DNA from: an uncultured Bacteroidales bacterium
GTDB lineage: Bacteria > Bacteroidota > Bacteroidia > Bacteroidales > UBA932
DNA: 39,650 nucleotides
Direction of reading: 5' to 3'
Assembly (NCBI GenBank): GCA_900319375.1
Contig: ONOI01000011.1
Location: 1 to 39,650, forward strand
In this document: piece by piece, positions 16,420 through 25,500 of the stretch
How the letters are laid out: each line of letters starts with the position of its first letter
Numbering within the stretch: the stretch's first letter is position 1
Notes under the pieces: model-generated
Database searches by the model: none
Seen by the model: the letters and a program-made list of their open reading frames with translations, nothing else
Told to the model about the DNA's origin: nothing
Translations under genes and position numbers: made by a program

Positions 16420-17232
16420 ATGAAAAGAAATATACTTTTGATCTTCTCGGCGGCCCTTCTCGCAGTCTCCTGCGGAACAACCAACGCCAGCCTCTCCATC
16501 CTCCATGTCAACGATACTCATTCCCATCACGATGCGATGAGGACCGAGCCACGCAAGGGCCATGGCGGAGTCATCGAGCGTACAGCCATCATCGACAGCG
16601 TACGCAATGCCCGCGGCGAGAGCAATGTCCTGCTGGTCCATGCCGGCGATTTCAACCAGGGAACCTCGTACTACAGCGTCTACAAAGGCCAGCTCGAGGT
16701 GGATCTTATCAACGCGGTCGGCTACGACGCCATCACCCTCGGAAACCACGAATTCGACAACGGTCTTGAGGATCTTGCAGCCCGCGTAAAGCAGATTAAA
16801 TGCCCTGTTCTTTGCGCCAACGTGGGTTTCGAGGGAACTCCTTTGGAAAGACTTGTAGTCCCTTATACTACCGTCTACAGAGGCGGTCTTAAGATAGGAA
16901 TTATAGGCGCTACCTCGGATCTTGCGACCATGGTCGCCAGTTCGATCTCTTCGCAGCTGAAACAGTACGACAACGTCGAGACTGTCAATTATTGGAGCAA
17001 GTATCTGCGCGACAATTTGAAGTGTAACATGGTCATTTTCCTGTCTCATCTGGGATACAGTGAAGATCAGGCAATAGTTCCCAGCCTGCATGGCGTAGAT
17101 CTGGTCATCGGCGGCCACTCCCACACCTTCGTAGACGACTTCGTGTATGTCAACGATGCAGACGGAAAGCAGGTGCCGGTAATTACAGACGGCTGCTGGG
17201 GATATGATATCGGAGAAGTAATCGTTAAATAA
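16420..17232 (+). CDS. 5'-nucleotidase metallophosphatase domain lipoprotein
   Basis: The 270-residue protein has a lipobox (AVSC, cysteine near residue 18) followed by the calcineurin-like metallophosphatase domain. Metal-binding motifs are all present: ILHVNDTHSH (Asp, His), HAGDFNQG (Asp), GNHEFDNG (Asn, His), LSHLG (His) and IGGHSHTF (two His). It lacks the substrate-binding C-terminal domain, supplied by the gene 13 bases upstream. Together they make one split 5'-nucleotidase, an arrangement I know from other Bacteroidales. Confidence 0.92.
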   Translation: MKRNILLIFSAALLAVSCGTTNASLSILHVNDTHSHHDAMRTEPRKGHGGVIERTAIIDSVRNARGESNVLLVHAGDFNQGTSYYSVYKGQLEVDLINAVGYDAITLGNHEFDNGLEDLAARVKQIKCPVLCANVGFEGTPLERLVVPYTTVYRGGLKIGIIGATSDLATMVASSISSQLKQYDNVETVNYWSKYLRDNLKCNMVIFLSHLGYSEDQAIVPSLHGVDLVIGGHSHTFVDDFVYVNDADGKQVPVITDGCWGYDIGEVIVK

Positions 17233-17235
17233 AAG

Positions 17236-18102
17236 ATGATAAGGTCGATGACGGGCTACGGCAAGGCCGTAGCACAACTTGAGGGAGGAAATCTTACAGT
17301 CGAAATCAGGAGCCTCAATGCCAAGAGCGCTGAGATCAGCCTGAAGACCTCTCTTGTCCCGAAGGATAAGGACATAGCGGTGAGGCGCACAATTGCAGAC
17401 GCCCTTGTACGTGGAACTATAGACGTTTTCCTTACGTGGGAGCCTACAGTCGCTGTTACCGCAGGCAGAATCAATACAGACGTAGTAAAGGATTATTGCC
17501 GTCAGCTCGAACCTGTCACCGGGACTTCAGCTCCCGATCCGGCCGTTCTTGCCTCAATACTTCGTTTCCCGGATGTTTTGGAGTCCGGTAAGAAGGATTT
17601 CATCAATGAGGAGAATTGGCAGCTGGTTGAAGAAGCCTTCGATCAGTGCCTTAAGAAGGTAGACGAGTACCGTCTCCGCGAAGGAGAAGCCCTTAAAAAG
17701 GACGTTACCTCCCGCGTCAAACTCATTCTCGATCTCTACGACGAGATCGAATCGATGGAAGCAGAGAGAATAGAAGCCGTCCGGGCTAAGATCCTCAAGG
17801 CAGCCGAGGAACTCGGAGTCAAGATGGAAGGGGAGCGTTTCGAACAGGAGATGATCCTCTATCTGGAGAAGCTCGATATCAACGAAGAGAAGGTCCGTCT
17901 TCGCCAACACTGCAAGTACTTCCTGGATACTATCGAAAACGAACCCTATCCGGGAAAGAAACTGGGTTTCATCATCCAGGAAATGGGCCGCGAGATCAAT
18001 ACTACAGGATCGAAAGCGTCCCACGCCGGAATCCAGAAATGTGTTGTCCGCATGAAAGACGAACTGGAGAAAATACGTGAACAGTCAATGAACATCTTAT
18101 AG
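17236..18102 (+). CDS. YicC-family endoribonuclease
   Basis: The 288-residue protein starts with the YicC signature MIRSMTGYGKA and EIRSLNAKSAEISLK, and ends with the conserved IQEMGREINTTGSKASHAGI and VVRMKDELEKIREQ. YicC proteins are metal-dependent endoribonucleases acting on structured RNAs. Between the two ends is a long helical, charged region. In many bacteria yicC precedes gmk; here it lies three bases after the 5'-nucleotidase gene and three before glnS. Confidence 0.92.
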   Translation: MIRSMTGYGKAVAQLEGGNLTVEIRSLNAKSAEISLKTSLVPKDKDIAVRRTIADALVRGTIDVFLTWEPTVAVTAGRINTDVVKDYCRQLEPVTGTSAPDPAVLASILRFPDVLESGKKDFINEENWQLVEEAFDQCLKKVDEYRLREGEALKKDVTSRVKLILDLYDEIESMEAERIEAVRAKILKAAEELGVKMEGERFEQEMILYLEKLDINEEKVRLRQHCKYFLDTIENEPYPGKKLGFIIQEMGREINTTGSKASHAGIQKCVVRMKDELEKIREQSMNIL

Positions 18103-18105
18103 AAC

Positions 18106-19761
18106 ATGGAAGAAGAAAGCAGAAAACTTAATTTCCTTGAGGAAATAATCGAGGAAGATCTTAAAAGCGGGAAAGTAGACTCTATTCTGACCCGTTTCCC
18201 TCCGGAGCCCAACGGATATCTTCATTTGGGCCACGCCAAGAGCCTTTGTATCAATTTCGGCCTGGCGCAGAAATACGGAGGAAAGACCAACCTCCGCTAC
18301 GACGACACAAACCCCACCAAGGAAGACACCGAGTATGTAGACGCCATCAAAGAAGACATCAAGTGGCTCGGATTCCAGTGGGAGAAGGAACTCTACGCTT
18401 CTGACTACTTCGACCAGCTCTATGAGTGGGCGGAAGATATGATCAAGCGCGGCCTGGCCTACGTAGACGACGAGACTCAGGAAGAGATTTCCGAACACCG
18501 CGGAACGGTAGACAAACCCGGTATCGAGAGTCCTTACCGTAACCGCAGCGTCGAGGAGAACCTCAGGCTCTTCCGCGAGATGAAGGCAGGCAAGTATGCC
18601 GACGGCGAGAAGGTCCTTCGCGCCAAGATCGACATGGCCCACCCGAACATGATGTTCCGCGACCCTCTGATGTACCGCATCAAGCATGCCCACCATCACC
18701 GTACGGGCGACAAGTGGTGTATCTACCCGATGTACGACTTCACCCACGGCCAGTGCGATTCTATCGAGCATATTACTCACTCTATCTGTACCCTCGAGTT
18801 CGACGTCCACCGTCCGCTCTACGATTGGTTCATCCAGACCCTCGGTATTTATCCCTCGCATCAGTACGAGTTTGCCCGTCTGAACCTTACCTACACTCTT
18901 ATGAGTAAGCGCAAGCTCCTCGAGCTTGTCCAGAAAGGTTTCGTTTCAGGCTGGGATGATCCCCGTATGCCTACGCTCTGCGGCGTAAGGCGCAGAGGCT
19001 ATACCCCCGAGGCCCTGAAGATGTTCTGCGACAAGATCGGCGTTACGAAGCGCGATCAGCTGATAGATATCCAGCTCCTCGAGTGGTGTGTAAGGCAGGA
19101 CCTGAACGCCCGCAGCAACCGTTATATGGTGGTTTCCGACGACCCTATCAAGGTTACTATCACCAACTGGCCCGCCGGAAAGGTGGAGTGGTTCGACGCT
19201 CCGCTTAACCCTGCGGAGCCCGAAGGCCCGAAGCGCAAGGTTCCTTTCACCGGAGAGCTTCTTATCGACAGGGCAGACTTTATGGAGGATGCCCCGAACA
19301 AGTTCTTCCGTCTGAAGCCCGGCGGAGAGGTTCGTCTTAAGTACACTTACATCATCAAGTGTAATGAGCTCGTAAAAGACGCAGACGGTAAGGTCGTAGA
19401 GCTCAAGTGTACCTATGACCCTACTACAGGCCCCGGAGGCGAGTGGCGTTCCGTCAAGGGAACTATCCACTGGGTCTCGACTCAGTTTATGAAGGAGGTA
19501 GAGCTCCGTCAGTACGACCGTCTCTTCACCCTCGCAGATATGAGCCAGGTCCCCGAGGATAAGGATTACAAGGACTTCCTGAATCCCGAGAGCCTCGTCA
19601 TCGCCAAGGGTTACGCAGAGCCCGCCCTACTCGAAGACAAGTCCGGCATCGCCGTCCAGTTCGAGCGCGTCGGCTACTACATCGCCGACAAGGACAGCAC
19701 CCCGGAACATCCCGTCTTCAACAAGACCGTGGCCCTTAAAGATTCCTACAAACCTGAATAG
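18106..19761 (+). CDS. glnS: Glutaminyl-tRNA synthetase
   Basis: This 551-residue class I synthetase attaches glutamine to tRNA-Gln. The HIGH motif appears as HLGH (about 39-42) within FPPEPNGYLHLGHAKS. The KMSKS loop appears as LMSKRKL (Met266-Ser-Lys). The tRNA-binding beta-barrel domains follow to the end. The length is normal and the specificity region (NLRYDDTNPTKED) is of the GlnRS rather than GluRS type, so the cell should charge tRNA-Gln directly. The gene closes the 13365-19761 run; two REP-like hairpins follow. Confidence 0.95.
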   Translation: MEEESRKLNFLEEIIEEDLKSGKVDSILTRFPPEPNGYLHLGHAKSLCINFGLAQKYGGKTNLRYDDTNPTKEDTEYVDAIKEDIKWLGFQWEKELYASDYFDQLYEWAEDMIKRGLAYVDDETQEEISEHRGTVDKPGIESPYRNRSVEENLRLFREMKAGKYADGEKVLRAKIDMAHPNMMFRDPLMYRIKHAHHHRTGDKWCIYPMYDFTHGQCDSIEHITHSICTLEFDVHRPLYDWFIQTLGIYPSHQYEFARLNLTYTLMSKRKLLELVQKGFVSGWDDPRMPTLCGVRRRGYTPEALKMFCDKIGVTKRDQLIDIQLLEWCVRQDLNARSNRYMVVSDDPIKVTITNWPAGKVEWFDAPLNPAEPEGPKRKVPFTGELLIDRADFMEDAPNKFFRLKPGGEVRLKYTYIIKCNELVKDADGKVVELKCTYDPTTGPGGEWRSVKGTIHWVSTQFMKEVELRQYDRLFTLADMSQVPEDKDYKDFLNPESLVIAKGYAEPALLEDKSGIAVQFERVGYYIADKDSTPEHPVFNKTVALKDSYKPE

Positions 19762-19766
19762 TTATA

Positions 19767-19830
19767 GTCATGCCCGACTTGATCGGGCATCTTACTTCAT
19801 TGTCATGCCCGGCCCCGGCCGGGCATCTTG
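19767..19830. repeat. Tandem pair of REP-like hairpins
   Basis: Two units 35 bases apart both begin GTCATGCCCG and form hairpins: ATGCCCGA/TCGGGCAT (19770-19777/19783-19790) and ATGCCCGGC/GCCGGGCAT (19805-19813/19818-19826). Both continue with CTT. The conserved flanks with varied loops are the mark of a REP doublet. It lies right after glnS and may protect or end the operon transcript. Confidence 0.75.
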
Positions 19831-19846
19831 TCAATTTTTAATTGCC

Positions 19847-19878
19847 TTAGTGTCAAGACTTTAGAGTCTTGACACTAA
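19847..19878. promoter_or_regulatory. 14-bp perfect inverted repeat at the ORF6N promoter
   Basis: Arms 19847-19860 and 19865-19878 are perfectly complementary around a TTAG loop. The right arm contains the TTGAC that serves as the -33 element of the downstream promoter. There is only a weak T-run afterwards, so an operator is at least as likely as a terminator. Confidence 0.55.
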
Positions 19879-19899
19879 TCGTTTTGCGAGGTATCTTTG
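19869..19899 (+). promoter_or_regulatory. Promoter of the ORF6N gene
   Basis: TTG at 19869-19871 lies 20 bases before TATCTTTG at 19892-19899, a full match to the Bacteroidetes promoter. The TTG at 19897 is therefore part of the -7 box and not a start codon. Confidence 0.65.
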
Positions 19900-19911
19900 C
19901 AAGAAAAAGCC

Positions 19912-20841
19912 ATGGCTGACACTAAAACGAAAGAATTAATTCCTCGCTCAAATATGAGGTCACAAAATGTGACCGCAAGTACAGAACCGGCTCGTTCTAT
20001 TGAGCAAATGATATATACATTGCGAGATGTTCAGGTTATTCTGGATGAAGATATAGCAAATCTATATGGCGTTAAAACAAAGAGACTTAATCAGCAAGTT
20101 AAACGTAACATTGATCGATTTGAGTCGGATTTTATGTTCCAACTCACTGCAGAAGAATTCTCGATCTTGAGGTCACAAAATGTGACCGCAAGTTGGGGCG
20201 GTCGCAGATCATTACCTTTTGCTTTTACTGAATTAGGGGTTGCAATGCTTAGTAGTGTCTTAACTTCTAAAGAAGCAGTTGAGGTTAACAAACAGATTCT
20301 GCGAGCATTTTCCGCCATGCGCAGATTTCTAATCTCTAACGCGCAAGTGTTTCAGCGGTTAGATTATCTGGAATATAAGCTCATTGAAACAGATAAGAAG
20401 GTAGTAGTACTATATAATAAGATAGAAGAAGGGAAGCTAGAACCACGTCAAGGTATTTTCTTTGATGGCCAAATTTATGATGCATATGAGTTCATTTGCG
20501 GACTTATTAAAAGCTCCCAAACTCGCATCATTCTCATCGACAACTACGTGGATGATACAGTCTTGACTATGCTAGACAAACGAGCTAATGGCATCTCAGC
20601 GACCATCTACACGCAAAAAGTATCGCCTCAATTTAAACTGGATATAGAAAAGCACAATGCCCAATACGCGGTCATTGACGTGAAGGAGTTTAAAAAAGCC
20701 CACGACCGCTTCCTTATTATAGATCATCAGGTTTATCTCATTGGTTCGTCTATAAAGGACCTTGGCAAGAAATGGTTTGGGGTTACTTTGATGGAAACTG
20801 TTGATGCCGAGGAATTAATCACTAAGTTGGAGGGGGATTAG
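19912..20841 (+). CDS. ORF6N domain protein with HKD-like C-terminal domain
   Basis: The 309-residue protein has an ORF6N DNA-binding domain (about 32-145). It is recognised by IYTLRDVQVILDEDIANLYGV, the FMFQLTAEEF segment and LPFAFTELGVAMLSSVL, and is a domain common in phage and mobile-element proteins. A short helical linker precedes a C-terminal domain (about 180-300) with one phospholipase D-like motif, His264-Asp-Arg-Phe-Leu-Ile-Ile-Asp271, in which the usual lysine is arginine. The ATG at 19912 is preferred over an in-frame TTG at 19897, which belongs to the promoter. RSQNVTAS occurs twice (near residues 16-23 and 87-94). The gene is clearly more AT-rich than glnS and probably acquired. 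Its function is unknown; a self-regulating DNA binder is my inference. Confidence 0.85.
   Translation: MADTKTKELIPRSNMRSQNVTASTEPARSIEQMIYTLRDVQVILDEDIANLYGVKTKRLNQQVKRNIDRFESDFMFQLTAEEFSILRSQNVTASWGGRRSLPFAFTELGVAMLSSVLTSKEAVEVNKQILRAFSAMRRFLISNAQVFQRLDYLEYKLIETDKKVVVLYNKIEEGKLEPRQGIFFDGQIYDAYEFICGLIKSSQTRIILIDNYVDDTVLTMLDKRANGISATIYTQKVSPQFKLDIEKHNAQYAVIDVKEFKKAHDRFLIIDHQVYLIGSSIKDLGKKWFGVTLMETVDAEELITKLEGD
19955..19980 (+). repeat. 26-bp direct repeat, copy 1, with internal palindrome
   Basis: Identical to 20168-20193. The core 19958-19974, GGTCACA-AAA-TGTGACC, is a perfect 7-bp palindrome. It lies 43 bases after the ORF6N start codon and encodes RSQNVTAS. Confidence 0.8.
20168..20193 (+). 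repeat. 26-bp direct repeat, copy 2, with internal palindrome
   Basis: Identical to 19955-19980, 213 bases (71 codons) downstream and in frame. Its palindrome is at 20171-20187. This copy lies in the conserved part of the ORF6N domain, where family members have a similar LRSQ sequence, so it is probably the original. Confidence 0.8.
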
Positions 20842-20873
20842 CTGCACTGAATAAATAGGACCTCTATTAAATG

Positions 20874-20907
20874 TTGATATTAGTTACATCAATGATTATT
20901 ATATTTG
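20874..20907 (+). promoter_or_regulatory. Promoter of the ECF sigma gene and PUL
   Basis: TATATTTG at 20900-20907 is a full -7 box. TTG at 20874-20876 lies 23 bases upstream, slightly beyond the usual 19-20. The leader to ATG 20941 is about 30 bases. The TTG inside the box would extend the frame but is not the start. Confidence 0.55.
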
Positions 20908-20940
20908 CAATCCCGGCATTTTAATGAAGGAGTTCCATTA

Positions 20941-21528
20941 ATGGAGGAAAAGGAATACATCAAAAGATTCAAGCAAGGCGACAGACAGGCGTTCAATGCC
21001 TTGTTTGAATTGTATTGGTCCAGGTTGGTAAGTTACAGCGCGTTAATCGCCGGAGAGGCTACCAGCAAGGACATAGTTCATGATGTATTTGTAAAAGTAT
21101 GGCTGGGGCGGGATAGTATCAAAGAATGCGATACTCTGAGGCCATATTTAATGAGAGCCGTTTATAACTCAAGTCTGAATGTATTGAGAAACAGAGCTAA
21201 GTTTATCTCCATTGAAGGAGGAGAGAACAATATGATTGATTTTCTGACGGCTGGAGAATATGGCCCAGATGACAGCGATATCATAAAGAAGCTCTATAAT
21301 ACAGAACGCAGCGTCGAGATAGAGGAAGCAATTTCTCAGCTTCCCCCAAAGTGTCAGGAAATTTTCCGTCTTGCCTTTATGGAAGGTAAAAGCCATAAGG
21401 AGATAGCGGAAATGAAGAACATCTCTGTTTCTACTGTAGACAATCAGATATTCAAAGCCCTTAAGCGGCTGCGTGACAGCCTTTCACAGCTGCCTTTTCT
21501 TCTTGTTCTTCTGATTCTCATTAAATAA
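20941..21528 (+). CDS. ECF-type RNA polymerase sigma factor
   Basis: The 195-residue protein has sigma region 2 (about 8-80: AFNALFELYWSRLVSYSALI, DIVHDVFVKVW) and region 4 (about 118-180: LPPKCQEIFRLAFMEGKSHKEIAEMKNISVSTVDNQI, a helix-turn-helix for the -35 element). It ends in a short hydrophobic tail, as do many PUL-linked Bacteroidales sigma factors. It is followed by a FecR anti-sigma gene and SusC, so it should switch on this PUL when the glycan is sensed. ATG 20941 is chosen because the frame upstream of it is promoter sequence. Confidence 0.93.
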   Translation: MEEKEYIKRFKQGDRQAFNALFELYWSRLVSYSALIAGEATSKDIVHDVFVKVWLGRDSIKECDTLRPYLMRAVYNSSLNVLRNRAKFISIEGGENNMIDFLTAGEYGPDDSDIIKKLYNTERSVEIEEAISQLPPKCQEIFRLAFMEGKSHKEIAEMKNISVSTVDNQIFKALKRLRDSLSQLPFLLVLLILIK

Positions 21529-21542
21529 TTTTTCAGGTCAGA

Positions 21543-21574
21543 GTAGGTAGTTTTTCTTCTTTCTGTGTATAAAA
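21543..21574 (+). promoter_or_regulatory. Candidate ECF-dependent promoter before the FecR gene
   Basis: The 62-base gap between the sigma and anti-sigma genes holds GTAGGTAGTTTTTC followed by TGTGTATAAAAG. The first block is GTAGGT plus a T-run and the second a TATA-like block about 20 bases on. It does not fit the TAnnTTTG form. The position suggests autoregulation by the sigma factor encoded upstream. Confidence 0.35.
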
Positions 21575-21590
21575 GAAAAACACTAGTACT

Positions 21591-22538
21591 TTGGCCAATA
21601 ACATCAGTGAAGAGATTCTCCTCGACTATCTGCGTGGAAATCTCGATTCGGAGAAAAGCCGTTCCGTCTTGGAATGGATAGAAAGTGATAAGTCCCATAT
21701 TGAGGCCTTTTCACAAATTAAAGCAGTATATAACTATTTGGATATGCAGGGCAAACTCACCAAGTATGAGTTTCATAAAGCCTTGCAGCGCCTTAACGAT
21801 GCGTTAGACGCTGAGAAGCCTGTTCTCAAGCGAAAGAGCGTCCAACGGGTGATTGCCACAATTCTGTCGTCCTTGACGATTATCGCCATTTGTGTAGTTG
21901 GTATACTGCATTATAGTCGCGCTATCTCAGTCTATAGCATTGATACGGACAACGGCAAGGCGCAGAATGTGCTTCTTGAGGATGGTACTCAGGTTTGGCT
22001 TTCTCCTCACTCAAGCCTCAGTTTTAACAAGAAGCATTTCAGTCAGGACCGCAAGGTTGATTTCGAGGGTGAAGCTGTCTTCAACGTTGCATCTAACCCG
22101 GCTAAACCCTTTACTGTTCACACAAGCAAGATCTCAATTCGAGTTCTCGGCACTGAGTTTAAGGTCCGTAGTTATTCCAGCGAGGATTATTCAGAAACCA
22201 CTCTGGCAAAGGGTGTAGTTGAACTCAATACGGGCTCTGGAATCGTTGCTATGAGTCCCGGACAGAAAGTTACTGCTTCTGGCGGTAAGATAAAGATTGA
22301 GCAGGTCAACTGTGACGATGTGGTTATGATGACATATGGTATAGTATCCATTGTTAATGCTCCCCTTGAGAGTATAATCACTCATCTTGAAGAGGATTTT
22401 GATGTCAAGCTTAAACTTGCGAATAAAGCGCAGAAAGACGAACTCTACACATTTAATTACACAGTTTCCTCAGATATTGAAGATGTTATAGTGATGCTCG
22501 AGACGATATCAGGAGTTTCAATAGAGATCAGTGAATAA
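21591..22538 (+). CDS. FecR-type anti-sigma factor
   Basis: The 315-residue protein has a cytoplasmic sigma-binding part (about 1-80), one transmembrane helix (about 86-106), the periplasmic FecR domain (about 115-215: VLLEDGTQVWLSPHSSLSF, VDFEGEAVFNVA, FTVHTSKISIRVLGTEFKV) and a C-terminal domain of the DUF4974 type (about 245-315: APLESIITHLEEDFDV) that contacts the STN domain of the partner SusC. The frame has no ATG before residue 51 and a TAA lies just upstream (21570-21572), so the TTG at 21591 is the only reasonable start. A weak start may keep the anti-sigma level low relative to the sigma factor. SusC begins one base after its stop. Confidence 0.9.
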   Translation: MANNISEEILLDYLRGNLDSEKSRSVLEWIESDKSHIEAFSQIKAVYNYLDMQGKLTKYEFHKALQRLNDALDAEKPVLKRKSVQRVIATILSSLTIIAICVVGILHYSRAISVYSIDTDNGKAQNVLLEDGTQVWLSPHSSLSFNKKHFSQDRKVDFEGEAVFNVASNPAKPFTVHTSKISIRVLGTEFKVRSYSSEDYSETTLAKGVVELNTGSGIVAMSPGQKVTASGGKIKIEQVNCDDVVMMTYGIVSIVNAPLESIITHLEEDFDVKLKLANKAQKDELYTFNYTVSSDIEDVIVMLETISGVSIEISE

Positions 22539-22539
22539 C

Positions 22540-25500
22540 ATGAAACGGATCAATAGTAAGCATTTTTTCCATCTTCTCACTGTTCTTTTCCTCTTTTGGG
22601 GACAGAGCGCGATAGCGTCCGAATTCCCGGTCGCGGATTCATATGATATTTTCATTAAAGAAGGTAGTTACACGGTACACCAGGTGGCGACAGATATTAC
22701 CAAACAAACTGAAGTCGCTTTTTCCTATGGTAATAAGCTGGCAAACACCAGAATTCATGTGAGTATCATTGACCTTAAAGGAATAAGTATCAATGAAATA
22801 CTTAAGTCTGTGTTTGAGCCCGCAGGTATTGCCTGGGTTATTAAAGATAACATGGTGGCTCTCTTCATTGATGAAACAGAAGAACCAACCATGGAGTCCA
22901 GACCGGTTAATCCGGTTTCAGTATCCGGAAAGGTTATTGACAGTAACGGAGACCCGCTTATCGGTGTTGTGATACATGCACGCAACGATGCCGGTCGTTC
23001 TGCAATAACAGATTTGGACGGGTCATTCAGCCTTCAAGCCCTTCCAGGGGATGAACTCCTGTGTTCCATAATGGGATATAAGGAACATACTATACGTGTC
23101 AAGGGAAGCATTAGCGGATTGAGAATCATTCTGGAAGATGATATTCAACAACTTGAGGAAACAGTTCTGATTGCATATGGCGTGCAGAAAAAGTCCAACT
23201 TGATCGGATCAGTTGCACAAGTCAATTCAAATGACTTGAAGACCGCTCCTGCAACCAATGTGACAGCGATGCTCGCGGGTAAACTCCCCGGACTGGTCTC
23301 ACGCCAAACAAGCGGTCAGCCTGGAGCGGATGGGGCCAGTCTATACATTCGTGGCCTTGGTGCTGGAGACGGTCAAATTCTGGTCGTTGTAGATGGTGTT
23401 GTACGCTCTATGAACGATATCAGCCCTGAGGAAATTGAATCCATATCAATTCTCAAGGATGCGCCAGCGGCTGCTGCATACGGAGTCCGTGCATCTGCTG
23501 GTGTTATGCTGATAACGACAAAGAGCGGCCGCGTACAGAAACCGACAATAGATTTCAATTCTTCTGTAAGCCTCAGTAGCAATACTACATTCCCAGAGTT
23601 CCTTGATGGACCCGGTTATGTCTATTGGTATAACAAAGCTCAAGAGCTGGATGGAGTCCCGGAGAGCGGGCGAAGATTCACAGCAGACGAGATTGACAGG
23701 ATTACTAATGGTGACCCTCAGGGTATCTACACAAATACTGATTGGTTCAAACTCCTGTTCCGTGATTTCGCGCCTACATATAATAATACTATATCGCTTA
23801 GTGGTGGTTCCGAAAACTTCAAATACTATGTCATGGCTGGCGCCTACAATCAGGAAGGTATCATAAGCCGTACATCCTATGACAGATATAATGTCAGGGC
23901 AAATATCGATGCGACCGTTGCAGATAATCTTTACATGAAGGTGGGCTTTGCCTATACGAACAGCGCGCAGATGGAACCAGGCTTGTCTGCGGGTAAAGGA
24001 AATGCATATGCATCAATATTTATTCAGGCTATCCTGATGTATCCCTACTTACCAGTTGAGTATAATGGACTTCCAGTTGGAAGCATGAACGGTATGGGAA
24101 ACGGCAATCAGAATCCTCTTGCCGCTCGTGATCAATCTGGTACATCCATGATGAAACGGAACACCAGCAGTTTGAATGCCAGCCTCAAGTATGATGTCCC
24201 TTTTATAAAGGGGCTCTCTCTTAAGTTGAACGCTTCTTATGATCAGACCAACTCATTCAAGAAGATCGAACAGTTGGCTTACAAACTGAATGTGTGGAAT
24301 CAATCTGTAAGGTCTTTCAACGAAGAATGGGCAAGGCATCTTTCAAGTGGTAAATCTCAGGTCAATCAGTGGCAGTACTCATATGATGCATATACTATCC
24401 AGCCAGCCATTGAATATTCGGGCAGTTTCGGTAAAAACCATATCTCCGCTCTTGTGTTGTACGACTACTCGAGAAATGACAGTAGGGACATGTCATCCGG
24501 AATGCTTGGCTACAAGATAACCGATGTGATGGAGATCAACTTCGGTGAGGAAATAATTCCGACACTTATTAAGGGTGGATATGGAATAGACCGCCGTGCC
24601 GGCTACGTTGCGCGTCTTAACTATGATTATGATGAGAGATTCCTTGCTGAGTTGACTATGCGTTATGATGGCACTCCTTATCTGCCTGAGGAATATAGAT
24701 GGGGCCTCTTCCCAGGAGTCGCTCTGGGATGGAAAATATCACAGGAACCATTCATCAAATTAAGGACTTCGGCGGGCAGACTCGGCTCAGACCGCTCGCT
24801 GGGCTATTCTTATTCATATCTGGCCACAATGAATATGGGAGCCGATCCTGTCGTTCTACTTGGGAATACTCCGTCCTACTATATCAACCCATCCGCTCCA
24901 GTCAATACATCTCTTCGCTGGCAAACTACAGACACTTATAATGCTGGTGTCGAGACAAAATTCTGGAACGGCTTGCTGGGTGCGGAACTTGACCTTTTCT
25001 ACAGTTACACCAAAGATAAGATGGAGGCCCAGTCCGGAACATATCCTCCCTCGATGGGTAATTATTTCCCTTCATTCGTGAACTTCGGTGAGCATGACAA
25101 CAAGGGATTTGAACTAGTCCTGACCCATGAAAACAAGGTAGGTGAGTTCAATTACAATATCCGCGGCAACGTCTCTTGGGCGCGCAACAAGATTATTAAG
25201 ATTACGGAAGATCAGAATCAGCCTAAGTATATGATGCAAACGGGGACATCCCTCGGTCAGTATTATGGTTTCAAGTCAAATGGCCTTTTCCAGACTGAAG
25301 AAGAAATAAAGACCAGCCCAACCTACGGAAAGAATACTACCAGGCCCGGTGACATCAGGCTGGTTGACTTGAACCGCGACGGTAATATCACCTGGGCCCA
25401 AGACAGGACCGTCATTGGACGCAGCAGTACTCCGGAAATGATATTCGCTTTGAATTTCAATGCTTTTTGGAGGTATTTCGACTTCAATATCTTCTTCCAG

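Noticed and set aside
19767-19878. CRISPR array or insertion-sequence end
   Set aside because: There are only two short hairpin units with no spacers of constant size, no transposase and no target duplication.
20905-20940. TTG start extending the ECF sigma factor by 12 residues
   Set aside because: The TTG is the end of a TAnnTTTG promoter box, and the domain begins properly at ATG 20941.
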